Source: Andreprevotia chitinilytica DSM 18519
Lineage (GTDB): Bacteria > Pseudomonadota > Gammaproteobacteria > Burkholderiales > Chitinibacteraceae
Length of the DNA: 64,000 nt
Reading direction: 5' to 3'
NCBI RefSeq assembly: GCF_000711875.1
Contig: NZ_JONM01000009.1
Span: 162,407-226,406, forward strand
Positions 8,106-16,359 of the stretch are shown here, piece by piece. The position numbers and the translations under genes were made by a program. Positions within the stretch are counted from its first letter, which is position 1, and each line of letters opens with the position of its first letter. Below the pieces are notes generated by a model. It did not search any database, had not been told where the DNA came from, and worked only from the letters and a program-made list of their open reading frames with translations.

Positions 8106-8878
8106 CCATCACGCATCAACCTCTCGCCGGCAAGAAAGTGCTTATCGTCGGTATCGCCAACGAGCACTCCATTGCCTACGGCTGCGCCAAGGCGTTTCGC
8201 GAAATGGGCGCGGAGCTGGCGATCACCTATCTGAACGACAAGGCCCGGCCCCATGTCGAGCCGCTGGCACAGGCGCTCGGTGCGGAAATCTTCATGCCGC
8301 TCAATGTGGCGCATGAGGGCGAACTGGCAGCCGTGTTCGATGCGGTGAAGCACCAATGGGGCAAGCTCGATAGCGTGGTGCATTCCATCGCCTTCGCCCC
8401 CAAGGACGATCTGCAAGGCGGCCTGACCCAGTGTTCGGCGGATGGATTCGCGGTAGCGATGACCATCTCCTGCCATTCCTTCATCCACATGGCCAAACTC
8501 GCCGCGCCGTTGATGCCGGATGGCGGCACATTGTTTGCGATGAGCTATCACGGCGCGCAGAAAGTGGTGCCGAACTACGAAGTGATGGGGCCGGTGAAAG
8601 CCGCGCTGGAAGCCAGCTGCCGTTACCTCGCCTATGAACTCGGCCCGCAAGGCATCCGCGTGCATGCGATCTCGCCCGGCCCGCTCAAAACCCGTGCGGC
8701 ATCCGGGCTGAAGGATTTCGATCTGCTGCTGAACGAGGCCGCCCACCGTGCGCCGCTGGGCGAGCTGGTGGACATCATGGACGTCGGTTTCACCTGCGCC
8801 TGGCTCGCGACACCGTATGCACGGCGGCTGTCCGGCAATACGGTGTATGTGGATGGTGGCGTGAATATCATGGCCTGA
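8102..8878 (+). CDS. fabI: Enoyl-[acyl-carrier-protein] reductase (NADH), FabI
   Basis: This 258-residue SDR-superfamily enzyme performs the last reductive step of each fatty-acid elongation cycle. It has the FabI-type nucleotide-binding motif VGIANEHSIAYG in place of the ordinary SDR Gly-rich loop. The catalytic Tyr-X6-Lys is present (Tyr159, Lys166 in PNYEVMGPVKAALEA), with the first conserved Tyr at 149 (MSYHGAQ). RVHAISPGPLKTRAASG and YVDGGVNIM complete the signature. It overlaps ackA by ATGA and is the last gene of the operon. FabI is the target of triclosan and diazaborines. Confidence 0.95.
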   Translation: MTITHQPLAGKKVLIVGIANEHSIAYGCAKAFREMGAELAITYLNDKARPHVEPLAQALGAEIFMPLNVAHEGELAAVFDAVKHQWGKLDSVVHSIAFAPKDDLQGGLTQCSADGFAVAMTISCHSFIHMAKLAAPLMPDGGTLFAMSYHGAQKVVPNYEVMGPVKAALEASCRYLAYELGPQGIRVHAISPGPLKTRAASGLKDFDLLLNEAAHRAPLGELVDIMDVGFTCAWLATPYARRLSGNTVYVDGGVNIMA

Positions 8879-8896
8879 CCGACCGCGGACTTAAGC

Positions 8897-9688
8897 CTAG
8901 CGAATCCCGGCGATCGCCACTTTATAGTCGTCGGATTCACGCGTTTGCTTGATCGCCGTCCACATCCTTTGCACAACGGCGGGCGATTTGGCGAAAAATT
9001 GCCGGCTGAAACTCAGGTAGTAATAGGTGCTGAAAAGCGGTTCGGGCAGCATTTCAATCTTGCCGCGAAATGCCGGGTCGGCCTGCAGGTTGCGGCCTTC
9101 GTTCAAATAGGCGATGGCCACGTCACCGCGATTCCCCAGTAGTTTCTGGAAGTTGCGTCGTAGATCCTTTGCGCCATCGTCGTATTTCACGCCGAGTTGC
9201 CGGGCAGCCTCTTGCATGTCTTCGTAGGCGCTCGGAATCAGCAATAGCGATACGTTGGAAAACCTTTTGCCATTCCATTCCGCCTTGCTGCCAACCCGGC
9301 GAAAGACATAAGCAGAGCTGCCCCCCAAAGCCGCGGTCGGGTCGATTTTGCCTTTGCGATTAGGAAACACCGCCGTCTGCAAGGTAGCCGAGTTCGCATT
9401 CATGGCCACCGCCGCATCATAGTTGCCATGTGCCACCCCCTCGCGACACCGGGCCCAGGGAACCACGTTGATCACCACCTGCAGATTGGCGCGCTTGGCC
9501 GCCATCTTGATCAACACCTGGAAAGTGCCATCCGTCTTGGCATAGGTGTAGGGCGAGAAATCGGCCTCATCCATGCACAGATCAAGGGTAGTGGCAGCGG
9601 CCGGGCCAGTGGTCAACAGCAACAAGGCAGCCGCTTGCTGCAATCGATACCGGGCACGCCGGCAAAGCATCTTCGTCACAATCGCCAT
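8897..9688 (-). CDS. Periplasmic solute-binding protein, SBP_bac_3-like
   Basis: This 263-residue protein has an N-terminal signal (RRARYRLQQAAALLLL..GPAAA) followed by a mature domain typical of amino-acid-type periplasmic binding proteins: LDLCMDEADFSPYTYAK, FQVLIKMAAKRANLQVVI and WARCREGVAHGNYDAAVAM. The ATG of MAIVTKM was preferred because it places a basic n-region just before the hydrophobic core; a longer frame upstream has no such logic. No permease or ATPase lies beside it, so it may be an orphan binding protein or a sensor-like accessory. It is transcribed convergently with fabI. Confidence 0.7.
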   Translation of the reverse strand: MAIVTKMLCRRARYRLQQAAALLLLTTGPAAATTLDLCMDEADFSPYTYAKTDGTFQVLIKMAAKRANLQVVINVVPWARCREGVAHGNYDAAVAMNANSATLQTAVFPNRKGKIDPTAALGGSSAYVFRRVGSKAEWNGKRFSNVSLLLIPSAYEDMQEAARQLGVKYDDGAKDLRRNFQKLLGNRGDVAIAYLNEGRNLQADPAFRGKIEMLPEPLFSTYYYLSFSRQFFAKSPAVVQRMWTAIKQTRESDDYKVAIAGIR

Positions 9689-10015
9689 TGGGTTATCTGG
9701 AGGTGTTGGGCAGAAACAGTGAGCCACGTTCTGCAGTTGAAGGATCAAAAGCGCGCGAAAGCAGTGTGTCCGAGGTTGATGCCGTTCTCGCATTTCTCCA
9801 GCAAAAACAACACTTCTTTGCAAACCACTTGTGCGTGCACTGGCCACCTTGCTAAGTTGGCACGCGGGTGCGCGCAGTGAATCGATGCCGAAGCGTTGCC
9901 TTTAACGCACTGCCGGGCACACGAACCGGTTGCATCAAACAAGATTTGCGAGTGCCCGGTACGACCTAGAGCCCCTTGATGTGGCCAAATATAAATTAGA
10001 AAGATGGAGCGAGTC
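9689..10015. other. Intergenic stretch, nothing recognised
   Basis: This is a divergent gap of 327 bases between the binding-protein gene and the next plus-strand gene. I see no palindromic repeat, no tRNA and no convincing promoter hexamers; both upstream regions must lie here. Confidence 0.4.
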
Positions 10016-10462
10016 ATGACCAAAGCAATTGAATTCGGGGACGTGTATGCCGACGTTCCTGACGATCGCATTCTTGCCAATGCGACCACGGCCAACCCTG
10101 CCGCCCCGATCCATACAGAGCAAGTAGCATTCATTACCCCACCGCCAGAAGCGCTTTATCAAACCAGCACGCCATTTCAATCCAGCCTGGATCGAATTCG
10201 CGCAATGGCGAATATAGACAGGCTTGAAAAGCCCTGGATCAGAAATACATTCCTGTTTTTCTTTGTGATATTCCCATTCTGCTTTCTGGAATTCGCAGCC
10301 GTCATCATGATTCTGGATCGGCCTTATGAGCCGGCATGGCGACCGCTTTTGCTGACGAATTCAATCGCCCTCATTATTTGCGCTCCATATTTCATTTTAT
10401 GGATTCGCACGCACCGGAAAACAGCGCGGAAGATCGCCGCGAGCCAGTCATTCAGCGTGTGA
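10016..10462 (+). CDS. Hypothetical two-TM membrane protein
   Basis: This 148-residue protein has no recognised family. The first ~80 residues are soluble and Pro/Ala-rich. Two hydrophobic segments follow, FLFFFVIFPFCFLEFAAVIMI and LLLTNSIALIICAPYFILWI, each long enough to span the membrane, then a short basic tail (RTHRKTARK). I chose the ATG that follows GGAG at a 6-base spacing; an ATG 12 bases upstream is in frame but lacks a ribosome-binding site. It stands alone between opposite-strand genes. A membrane location is predicted and the function is unknown. Confidence 0.6.
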   Translation: MTKAIEFGDVYADVPDDRILANATTANPAAPIHTEQVAFITPPPEALYQTSTPFQSSLDRIRAMANIDRLEKPWIRNTFLFFFVIFPFCFLEFAAVIMILDRPYEPAWRPLLLTNSIALIICAPYFILWIRTHRKTARKIAASQSFSV

Positions 10463-10553
10463 GGCAAATCGCCGGGCATTCGGCTGGCTGCAATGCCCCC
10501 GCATATCGCACTGCGTATCGGTGGCGAATAACAGCCTGCCTGCCGAGTTCATG

Positions 10554-11477
10554 TCACCAGGGTGCAGCGGTCATTTGGGAATCGGTACGGCGGGAAGAAA
10601 ACCGCTCCGCCAGAAAATCCAGAAACACCCGCACCTTGGCCGACAGATGATGGCGCTGCGGATAAATGGCATGGATATCAGCCGATATCCCCGCCCACGG
10701 TTCCAGCAAGCGGCATAGCTGGCCCGAACGCAAATACGGCGCGATATCCCACTCCGAGCGCAGCAGGATGCCGTGCCCGGCCAGCGCCCAATCAACGGCC
10801 ACCTCGCCATGATTGGTCGTGAGCGGGCCGCGCACTTTCACCGTCACCTGCTGCTTGCCATCCGATAGCTGCCAATTGTTGAAGGCGCGTTCGTTTTCGC
10901 GGATGACGATGCAATGGTGCGCCGGCAAGTCGCTCAATTCGGCTGGCGTGCCGTGCTCCGCCAGATAGGCCGGCGCCGCGCAGAGAAAGCGGCGATTGGT
11001 GGCGATCTTGCGGGCCAGCACGCGGGCATCGGGCGGGGCGCCGAACTGGATGCCGACATCCATCGAATGCGCGGTCAGGTCCAGCGGCCGATCGGTCAGT
11101 TGCAGCAGCACTTCCACCTCTGGATACAGCCGGATGAAGTCCGACACGATGGGCGAGAGATGACGCCGGCCAAAGCCAAAGGTGGCATTGATGCGCAGCA
11201 GACCGCGTGGCGTTTCCCGGCTGGCGGCCAGTGATCGCTCCAGCTGATCGATATCGCGCAGGATGCGCTCGCCCTCTTCCAGATAGCGCTCGCCTTCCGG
11301 GGTGAGGCTCAGGCGGCGCGTCGTGCGATTGAGCAGCCGCACGCCTAGCCGTTGTTCCAGCCCCGCCAGACGACGGCTGACGGCCGGTGGCGTTATACCC
11401 AGCTCCTGTGCAGCGGCGGCCATACTGGGGTGCCGTGCCAGCAAGGCGAAAAAACTCAGATCCGGTGCTTCGGTCAT
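10554..11477 (-). CDS. LysR-family transcriptional regulator
   Basis: This 307-residue protein has an N-terminal winged helix-turn-helix (FFALLARHPSMAAAAQELGI then PPAVSRRLAGLEQRLGVRLLNRTTRR) and a C-terminal substrate-binding effector domain (GLLRINATFGFGRRHLSPIV, MDVGIQFG, LPAHHCIVIREN). The features resemble the DmlR/CrgA-like subgroup. It is divergent from the TauE/SafE permease across a 121-base gap, the classic layout in which a LysR protein controls its neighbour and itself. The effector cannot be told from sequence. Confidence 0.92.
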   Translation of the reverse strand: MTEAPDLSFFALLARHPSMAAAAQELGITPPAVSRRLAGLEQRLGVRLLNRTTRRLSLTPEGERYLEEGERILRDIDQLERSLAASRETPRGLLRINATFGFGRRHLSPIVSDFIRLYPEVEVLLQLTDRPLDLTAHSMDVGIQFGAPPDARVLARKIATNRRFLCAAPAYLAEHGTPAELSDLPAHHCIVIRENERAFNNWQLSDGKQQVTVKVRGPLTTNHGEVAVDWALAGHGILLRSEWDIAPYLRSGQLCRLLEPWAGISADIHAIYPQRHHLSAKVRVFLDFLAERFSSRRTDSQMTAAPW

Positions 11478-11485
11478 GTGCCCTT

Positions 11486-11509
11486 CAATTCATGCGCCAA
11501 TTCATGCGC
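11486..11509. repeat. Tandem 12-bp duplication CAATTCATGCGC x2
   Basis: Two perfect copies of CAATTCATGCGC abut each other just upstream of the lysR start, followed by a partly palindromic ATCAATTGAATTTCAA. The position is right for an operator of the LysR protein, but a simple slippage duplication is equally possible. Confidence 0.6.
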
Positions 11510-11598
11510 TCAAGTAACGAATCAATTGAATTTCAAGCCATTGTAGCCAATCGATAGATGGATATGATGATCGAATCGCAATTGCCTGTGCCGTCCCC

Positions 11599-12375
11599 AT
11601 GCCCGCCTCCACCGATCTGCTCATCACCTTGCCGCTGGGCGCGGCCCTTGGCTTCTTTGGCGGGGTGTTCGGCATTGGTGGCGGCATCATCGCCATTCCG
11701 CTGTTGGTACTCGCCTTCGGCATGCCACAACCGCTGGCCCAAGGCACAGCGCTGGTGTTGATGGTGCCGAATCTGCTGGTGGGCTGGTGGCGCTACAACC
11801 AGCGACACCCTGCCCCATTGCGGCCGGCCATTGCGCTGGGCGTACTGGCGACGCTCACGACCTGGGTCGCCTCTCACTTCGCCACCCGGCTCACACCGAC
11901 CACCTTGCGCATCGTGTTCAGCGTGTTCCTGCTCTTGCTGGCGGTGCATCTGCTGACCCGGCATCGGCGCAATGCGGCGCAGGTAGACGCAGCGCGGGTC
12001 AACGCGCGGCTGATTCCGTTGGTGGGCATTGTCGGAGGCAGCAGCATGGGGCTGCTCGGAATTGGCGGCGGGCTGCTGGCGACCCCCATCCTGACCAGCT
12101 GGTTTGGCCTGCGCCAGACCACGGCGCAAAGCCTGGCGCTGGCCTTGGTGGCCCCCAGCTCGGTGATCGCCTTGATCACCTATGCCAGCGCACAACGGGT
12201 GGATTGGGGGATGGGTCTGCCGATGGCGGTGAGCGGGCTATTCACCGTCTCGGCCGGGGTCGCCCTGGCGCATCGCCTGCCGGAACGACGCATGCAGGCC
12301 GCATTTGCGTGGATGTTGCTGGTAACAGCGCTGTGGTTGTTGCTGGAGCCGTATTTGCTCCGTAGGTTGGGCTGA
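11599..12375 (+). CDS. TauE/SafE-family membrane permease
   Basis: This 258-residue inner-membrane protein has about eight hydrophobic segments. It shows the two internally repeated glycine-rich motifs of the TauE/SafE (sulfite/anion exporter) family: LGFFGGVFGIGGGIIAIPLL near the N-terminus and GLLGIGGGLLATPIL in the middle, each followed by a conserved Thr/Ala-rich helix. Family members export sulfite, sulfoacetate or similar anions. The divergent LysR gene is the probable regulator. The last codons (RRLG-stop) are formed by an interspersed repeat that begins at 12362, so the natural C-terminus may have been altered by the repeat. Confidence 0.85.
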   Translation: MPASTDLLITLPLGAALGFFGGVFGIGGGIIAIPLLVLAFGMPQPLAQGTALVLMVPNLLVGWWRYNQRHPAPLRPAIALGVLATLTTWVASHFATRLTPTTLRIVFSVFLLLLAVHLLTRHRRNAAQVDAARVNARLIPLVGIVGGSSMGLLGIGGGLLATPILTSWFGLRQTTAQSLALALVAPSSVIALITYASAQRVDWGMGLPMAVSGLFTVSAGVALAHRLPERRMQAAFAWMLLVTALWLLLEPYLLRRLG

Positions 12376-12450
12376 GCCTGCGAAGCCCAACAAACAGCCC
12401 TGACAAGGACACAGCCAATGTTGGGCATCATTTCATTCAACCCAACCTAC
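12362..12450. repeat. GTAGGTTGGG...CCCAACCTAC palindromic repeat pair
   Basis: Left arm GTAGGTTGGGCTGAGC..GCGAAGCCCAACA and right arm TGTTGGGC..CATTCAACCCAACCTAC are inverted relative to each other. Related copies lie at 23587-23674 and 30902-30979. This copy overlaps the last codons and the stop of the TauE/SafE gene. Confidence 0.8.
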
Positions 12451-12454
12451 GCAC

Positions 12455-12748
12455 TTAGCGGTCGTGTGACTTCACCGGCACATAACGCCGCTCGCCCGTC
12501 TTGGGATTGAACAGCACCTGCATCAACTGGCCGGATTCCGGGTCTTCAAAGCGCTCTGCCGTTTCCTGCCATTCGCCCGGCCCCGGCTGATGCTTTTGCC
12601 GGTAGCGCCAGCGCTCGAACAACACGGCGGCGGAGAGGATCGCGCCCCAGATCAGCATCGGCAAGGCGTGACGGGATTCGACCACGCAGAGATAGGCACC
12701 GGCCACCGTCAGCAACAAGGCAAAGCAGAGTAACGCGATCCGCAGCAT
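12455..12748 (-). CDS. Small inner-membrane protein
   Basis: This 97-residue protein has two N-terminal hydrophobic helices (IALLCFALLLTVAGAYLCVV and ALPMLIWGAILSAAVLFE) and a charged cytoplasmic tail with a tidy ETAERFEDPESGQLMQVLFN..TGERRYVP segment. It starts two bases after the stop of the YbjQ-family gene, so the two form an operon. I recognise no named family; small proteins with this tail occur beside YbjQ-like genes, but the role is unknown. Confidence 0.7.
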   Translation of the reverse strand: MLRIALLCFALLLTVAGAYLCVVESRHALPMLIWGAILSAAVLFERWRYRQKHQPGPGEWQETAERFEDPESGQLMQVLFNPKTGERRYVPVKSHDR

Positions 12749-12750
12749 GA

Positions 12751-13077
12751 TCAGCCCGGCAGCTTTTCAAGAATCACCGCGGTGCCATAGGCGACGATCT
12801 CACTCATCGTCTGGCCCATTTCCGCCGAATCGAACCGCATCATCACCACCGCATTCGCACCCATCTGGTGGGCGTTTTTTACCATGCGATCAACGGCATG
12901 GCGGCGGGCTTCTTCCAGCAATTGCGTGTATTCGGTGATCTCGCCGCCGACGATGGAGCGCAGGCCCGCCATGATGTTGCCGGCCAAGCCCCGGCTGCGC
13001 ACGACCACGCCAAAGACCTGCCCTTTTACTTCGGTAACGCGATGACCCATGACGTGTTCGGTGGTGACGACGAGCAT
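12751..13077 (-). CDS. YbjQ/UPF0145-family protein
   Basis: This 108-residue cytoplasmic protein has the family signature along its length: GHRVTEVKGQVFGVVVRSRG, GGEITEYTQLLEEAR and GANAVVMMRFDS, ending with a glycine-containing turn and VAYGTAVILE. YbjQ proteins form small oligomeric beta-barrels sometimes listed as heavy-metal-binding; their biological role is unsettled. The ATG used is preceded by GGAGAG at good spacing, and a longer frame runs into repeat DNA. It is first in an operon with the small membrane protein. Confidence 0.88.
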   Translation of the reverse strand: MLVVTTEHVMGHRVTEVKGQVFGVVVRSRGLAGNIMAGLRSIVGGEITEYTQLLEEARRHAVDRMVKNAHQMGANAVVMMRFDSAEMGQTMSEIVAYGTAVILEKLPG

Positions 13078-13147
13078 TGCTTTTCTCTCCGGGTGATTGG
13101 CCGTTGTCTGGCCGTTATGAAGATAGCATGAGCCGCGTACAAAACAT

Positions 13148-13216
13148 TGTAGGAGCGAGCTTGCTCGCGATGGCTCAGATTCAAACATTGCCATCGCGAG
13201 CAAGCTCGCTCCTACA
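13148..13216. repeat. REP pair, TGTAGGAGCGAGCTTGCTCG family
   Basis: Left arm TGTAGGAGCGAGCTTGCTCG(CGATGG) and right arm (CCATCG)CGAGCAAGCTCGCTCCTACA form an almost perfect inverted pair with a 20-25 base spacer. Related pairs are at 43209-43340, 55453-55533 and 61701-61770. The arm closely resembles REP sequences well known from Pseudomonas genomes. Confidence 0.9.
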
Positions 13217-13349
13217 TCACTGAGACCTCGGAATGGTCAGCGACGCTAGAAAACCCAGCGAAGCGGTGCTGGCAAGGCGTGCGAGCGCAGACAGTACGAA
13301 AGTACGGCAAGCGAAGCACAACGCCGCCAGCAGGGTTTTATGGCGTCGC

Positions 13350-14660
13350 TTAGAGGCGAACGCCACCCAGCTTCGGATAGATCCGCACCAGCACAATCCG
13401 CGGCCCGGTCATTTTCTTCACCACCGCATCGAACTGGGTGAACTCGATCCGTTGCCCTTCGCGCGGCAGATCGCCCAGCTTCCACAGGATCAGGCCGCCG
13501 ACGCTGTCAGCGACATCCTGTTCGATATCGATACCCAACGCCCGCTCCAGTGTGAACACGGCCAGGCTGCCTTTGCCCATCAACGAGCCATCGTCGAGGC
13601 GAATCCAGTCGTTTTGTGTCTGGCGGTATTCGTCGCGGATTTCGCCGACTAGCGCGGCCAGCAGGTTATCCAGTGTGACGAAACCGACCGGCTGACCATC
13701 CGCATGCGTCACCACTGCGAAATGCGGCGCGCCGCCACGGAAGCGACGGAACAACGCCATTGCCGACAGCTCAGGCGAAATCGTCACCACCGGCCGGGCC
13801 AGCGCAGCGAGTGACTCCGGCAAGCCAGCGCGCTGCATGGCAAAGAACACATCCTTGAGGTGGATCACGCCGACCACCGCGCCCTCGGCATTCAGCAAGG
13901 GATAACGGCTGTAACGCTGCTGCACCATGCGCTCGATATTCGCCTCCAGCGTGTCGGCCAGTGACAGCGCCACCACTTCGCCGAACGGGCGCATCAGATC
14001 GGCCACATCCAGCTCACGGAAATCCAGCGCATGCGCCAGTACCCGCCATTCGTCGCTACTGAAATCGTCACTGGAGCGTGATGTGCGCAGGATCAGCTTG
14101 AGCTCGTCGGACGAATATTCGCTGTCGTGCGCGTGGCCGCCATCCAGCCTGAGCAAGCGCAGCACCTGATTGGCGCTGTGGTTCAGCAACCAGATGCCCG
14201 GATACATCAGCCAGTAAAAGCCATACAGCGGCGCGGCAGTCCACAGGCCGATCTGCTCGGGCTTGCGAATCGCCATCGACTTGGGCGCCAGCTCGCCGAC
14301 AACGATATGCAGATAGGAAATGGTGAAGAAAGCGAAGATGAACGAGATGCCGTGCACCAGCTCGGCCTTGTGGATGCCGGCCAGATTCAGCAGCGGTTCC
14401 AGCAGGCTGGCAAAGGCCGGCTCGCCAATCCAGCCCAGGCCGAGCGATGCCAGGGTGATGCCTAGCTGGCAGGCGGATAGATATGCATCCAGATTGCCGT
14501 GCACCTTGGCCAGTAGCCGCCCGCGCCAGCCGTAGCGCTTGACGATGGCCTTGACGCGCGTGGCGCGGAGCTTGACGAGGCCGAACTCGGCCGCCACGAA
14601 AAATCCATTCAGCAGCACCAGCAACAGTGCCGCGACGATCAACAAAATATTACTACCCAT
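13350..14660 (-). CDS. CNNM/CorC-HlyC family membrane protein (DUF21-CBS-CBS-CorC)
   Basis: This 436-residue protein has the standard order. The DUF21 transmembrane region is at about 1-200 (three or four helices, with FFVAAEFGLVKLRATRVK and CQLGITLASLGLGWIGEPA). Paired CBS domains follow at about 205-335 (VADLMRPFGEVVALS, YSRYPLLN, GVIHLKDVF), and a C-terminal CorC/HlyC transporter-associated domain ends the protein. Members are implicated in Mg/Co or Na/Mg transport; the old hemolysin name is historical. The gene is flanked by repeats downstream and by a 90-base gap upstream. Confidence 0.92.
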   Translation of the reverse strand: MGSNILLIVAALLLVLLNGFFVAAEFGLVKLRATRVKAIVKRYGWRGRLLAKVHGNLDAYLSACQLGITLASLGLGWIGEPAFASLLEPLLNLAGIHKAELVHGISFIFAFFTISYLHIVVGELAPKSMAIRKPEQIGLWTAAPLYGFYWLMYPGIWLLNHSANQVLRLLRLDGGHAHDSEYSSDELKLILRTSRSSDDFSSDEWRVLAHALDFRELDVADLMRPFGEVVALSLADTLEANIERMVQQRYSRYPLLNAEGAVVGVIHLKDVFFAMQRAGLPESLAALARPVVTISPELSAMALFRRFRGGAPHFAVVTHADGQPVGFVTLDNLLAALVGEIRDEYRQTQNDWIRLDDGSLMGKGSLAVFTLERALGIDIEQDVADSVGGLILWKLGDLPREGQRIEFTQFDAVVKKMTGPRIVLVRIYPKLGGVRL

Positions 14661-14750
14661 GATGTGCGCCGGACGGCGCTAGACCCTTGGTAACGAGAAG
14701 GCCTCTCATTGTGCCGGAGGATCGGTGCGTCGTCGCGCTGGCGAATCCAG

Positions 14751-15047
14751 TCAAATTGCCACGTTGGCGATCTGGCGGTGCTCCGCCACTACCTCGTCGA
14801 CGATCACGCGCAGCACGCGCTCGGCCACTTGCGGCGGTACGGCATTCAGCTCGGCCAGTGCGGTAATGCGCTGGGTTTGCGCCGCTTCCCGGGCGGGATC
14901 GCTGGGCGGCAACTGATGGGTTTTCTTGAGCTGGCCCACTTCACGCGTCAGCGCAAAACGGCGGGCCAACAGCGCAACCAACTCCGCATCGAGCGCATCG
15001 ATACGCTCGCGCAGTTGGGTCAATTGGTCGGTGGCGGATTGAGTCAT
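14751..15047 (-). CDS. Chorismate mutase, AroQ type
   Basis: This 98-residue, all-helical monofunctional chorismate mutase belongs to the AroQ class. LRERIDALDAELVALLARRFAL gives the first long helix with the catalytic Arg and Asp/Glu pattern. VGQLKK supplies the lysine equivalent to Lys39 of E. coli P-protein, and the C-terminal ..VAERVLRVIVDEVVAEHRQ helix contains the final active-site Glu/Gln region. It has no signal peptide, so it acts in the cytoplasm on chorismate to prephenate. It is probably monocistronic. Confidence 0.88.
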   Translation of the reverse strand: MTQSATDQLTQLRERIDALDAELVALLARRFALTREVGQLKKTHQLPPSDPAREAAQTQRITALAELNAVPPQVAERVLRVIVDEVVAEHRQIANVAI

Positions 15048-15116
15048 GACAAGCCTTGATTGCAGCGAAAATCAAATTGTAGCCCGGACAATAGACTCAG
15101 CACGCTCTGAACATCG

Positions 15117-16292
15117 TCATGAATAGAACGACGGCTTCGGCACTTCACCCGTCACCAGCCAGCGCCCCAGATCGCGTTTCTTGTAATCGACCGGATCGTG
15201 CAGCGTATGCGTACGCAGGTTGCGCCAGTAGCGATCAAAGCCAAACCGCGCCGCCGTGGCCCGTGCACCGGTCTGTTCGAAGATGTCGTTCACGATGGCG
15301 AGCCCGGCGCGGCTGGCGATGATTTTTGCCTCTGCCACCGCCACGGCAATCTCACCGCGCTGTTCGGGCGTCAGTGCCTCGCCCTGCCGCCAGCCACGCT
15401 CGAAGGCATCCGCGGCATCATCGGCCAAACGCAGCGCCGCTTTCAGATCGACCCACAATTCGGCGTAGCGCTGCTGCAGGAACGGATCATCGGCCGCATG
15501 CGCCAGCCCGCTATTGATCCACGGCCGGGCGTCGGTGCGGGTATGCGCCAGCGCTGCCTCCAACGCGCCTCGCGCAATGCCGACATAGAGATTGACCAGG
15601 ATCAGCTGCGCCAGCAGCGGTCGCAAGGTGGAGCGCGGCGTAGACAGCGGCCCCGGTGGGCCGAGCACTTCGGCATCGGCGATAAACAGCCGCTCGAACG
15701 CCACCGTGCCGCTATCGGTCTGGCGCTGGCCCATGTTGTCCCAATCCTGCCGGATATCGATGCCGGCCCGCGTGCTTTCCACGCCAGCCACGATCAGCCC
15801 GCCGCCATCCGCACGCGCTGCAGACAGCATCAGCCGATCCGAATCAGTCGCGCCGGAGCAGAAGGTCTTCACGCCCTCGACCAGATAACCGCCCTCCACC
15901 TTGGTAGCAATCGCCTGATTCGCCACCGCGTTCATCGCATTGCCCCAAAACCAGTTCTGCCGCGCCGTGCCGGCCAAGAGATCGCGCTGTTGCTGCGGAT
16001 TGGCAAACAGCAACACGGTGGCGACTTGCAGGTGCTGGAACGCGAACAGATGCGCAAGCGAGCTATCGACTTCCGCAATGCGCCGCACGATGGCGAGCAC
16101 ATCCGGCCAGCTCGCTTCATCGCCGCCGAAGTCACGCGGCACGGCGATTTTCAGCAAGCCGGAATCACGCAACAGATCACGCTCGCGTTTGGCGGTGCCA
16201 CCGGCCCGGTCGCGCGCGATGGCGGTTTGGGCGAAGTCGGCGGTGAGGGATTCGACGATGGCGGCGTAATCGGAGTGGATGGATTGGGGCAT
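15117..16292 (-). CDS. sfnB: SfnB-type acyl-CoA-dehydrogenase-fold flavin oxidoreductase
   Basis: This 391-residue protein has the acyl-CoA dehydrogenase fold and resembles SfnB/DszC-type FMNH2-dependent monooxygenases of sulfur acquisition. LRDSGLLKIAVPRDFGG begins the N-terminal helical domain, WFWGNAMNA and VEGVKTFCSGATDSD the flavin-binding sheet, DWDNMGQRQTDSGTVAFE the central strand, and the C-terminal helices end GARATAARFGFDRYWRNLRTHTLHDPVDYK. That last motif is typical of DszC/SfnB rather than of true fatty acyl-CoA dehydrogenases, and no catalytic Glu is obvious. It is the last gene of the tauABC operon, where tauD (taurine dioxygenase) would be expected, so it probably desulfonates the imported compound. 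The reducing partner must be encoded elsewhere. Confidence 0.8.
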   Translation of the reverse strand: MPQSIHSDYAAIVESLTADFAQTAIARDRAGGTAKRERDLLRDSGLLKIAVPRDFGGDEASWPDVLAIVRRIAEVDSSLAHLFAFQHLQVATVLLFANPQQQRDLLAGTARQNWFWGNAMNAVANQAIATKVEGGYLVEGVKTFCSGATDSDRLMLSAARADGGGLIVAGVESTRAGIDIRQDWDNMGQRQTDSGTVAFERLFIADAEVLGPPGPLSTPRSTLRPLLAQLILVNLYVGIARGALEAALAHTRTDARPWINSGLAHAADDPFLQQRYAELWVDLKAALRLADDAADAFERGWRQGEALTPEQRGEIAVAVAEAKIIASRAGLAIVNDIFEQTGARATAARFGFDRYWRNLRTHTLHDPVDYKKRDLGRWLVTGEVPKPSFYS

Positions 16293-16359
16293 GAGTGTTT
16301 CCTGAAATCTGTTTCAACATGGATTGAGCGACCCGTAGCCCGAAGGGCTGTGCCCGATA

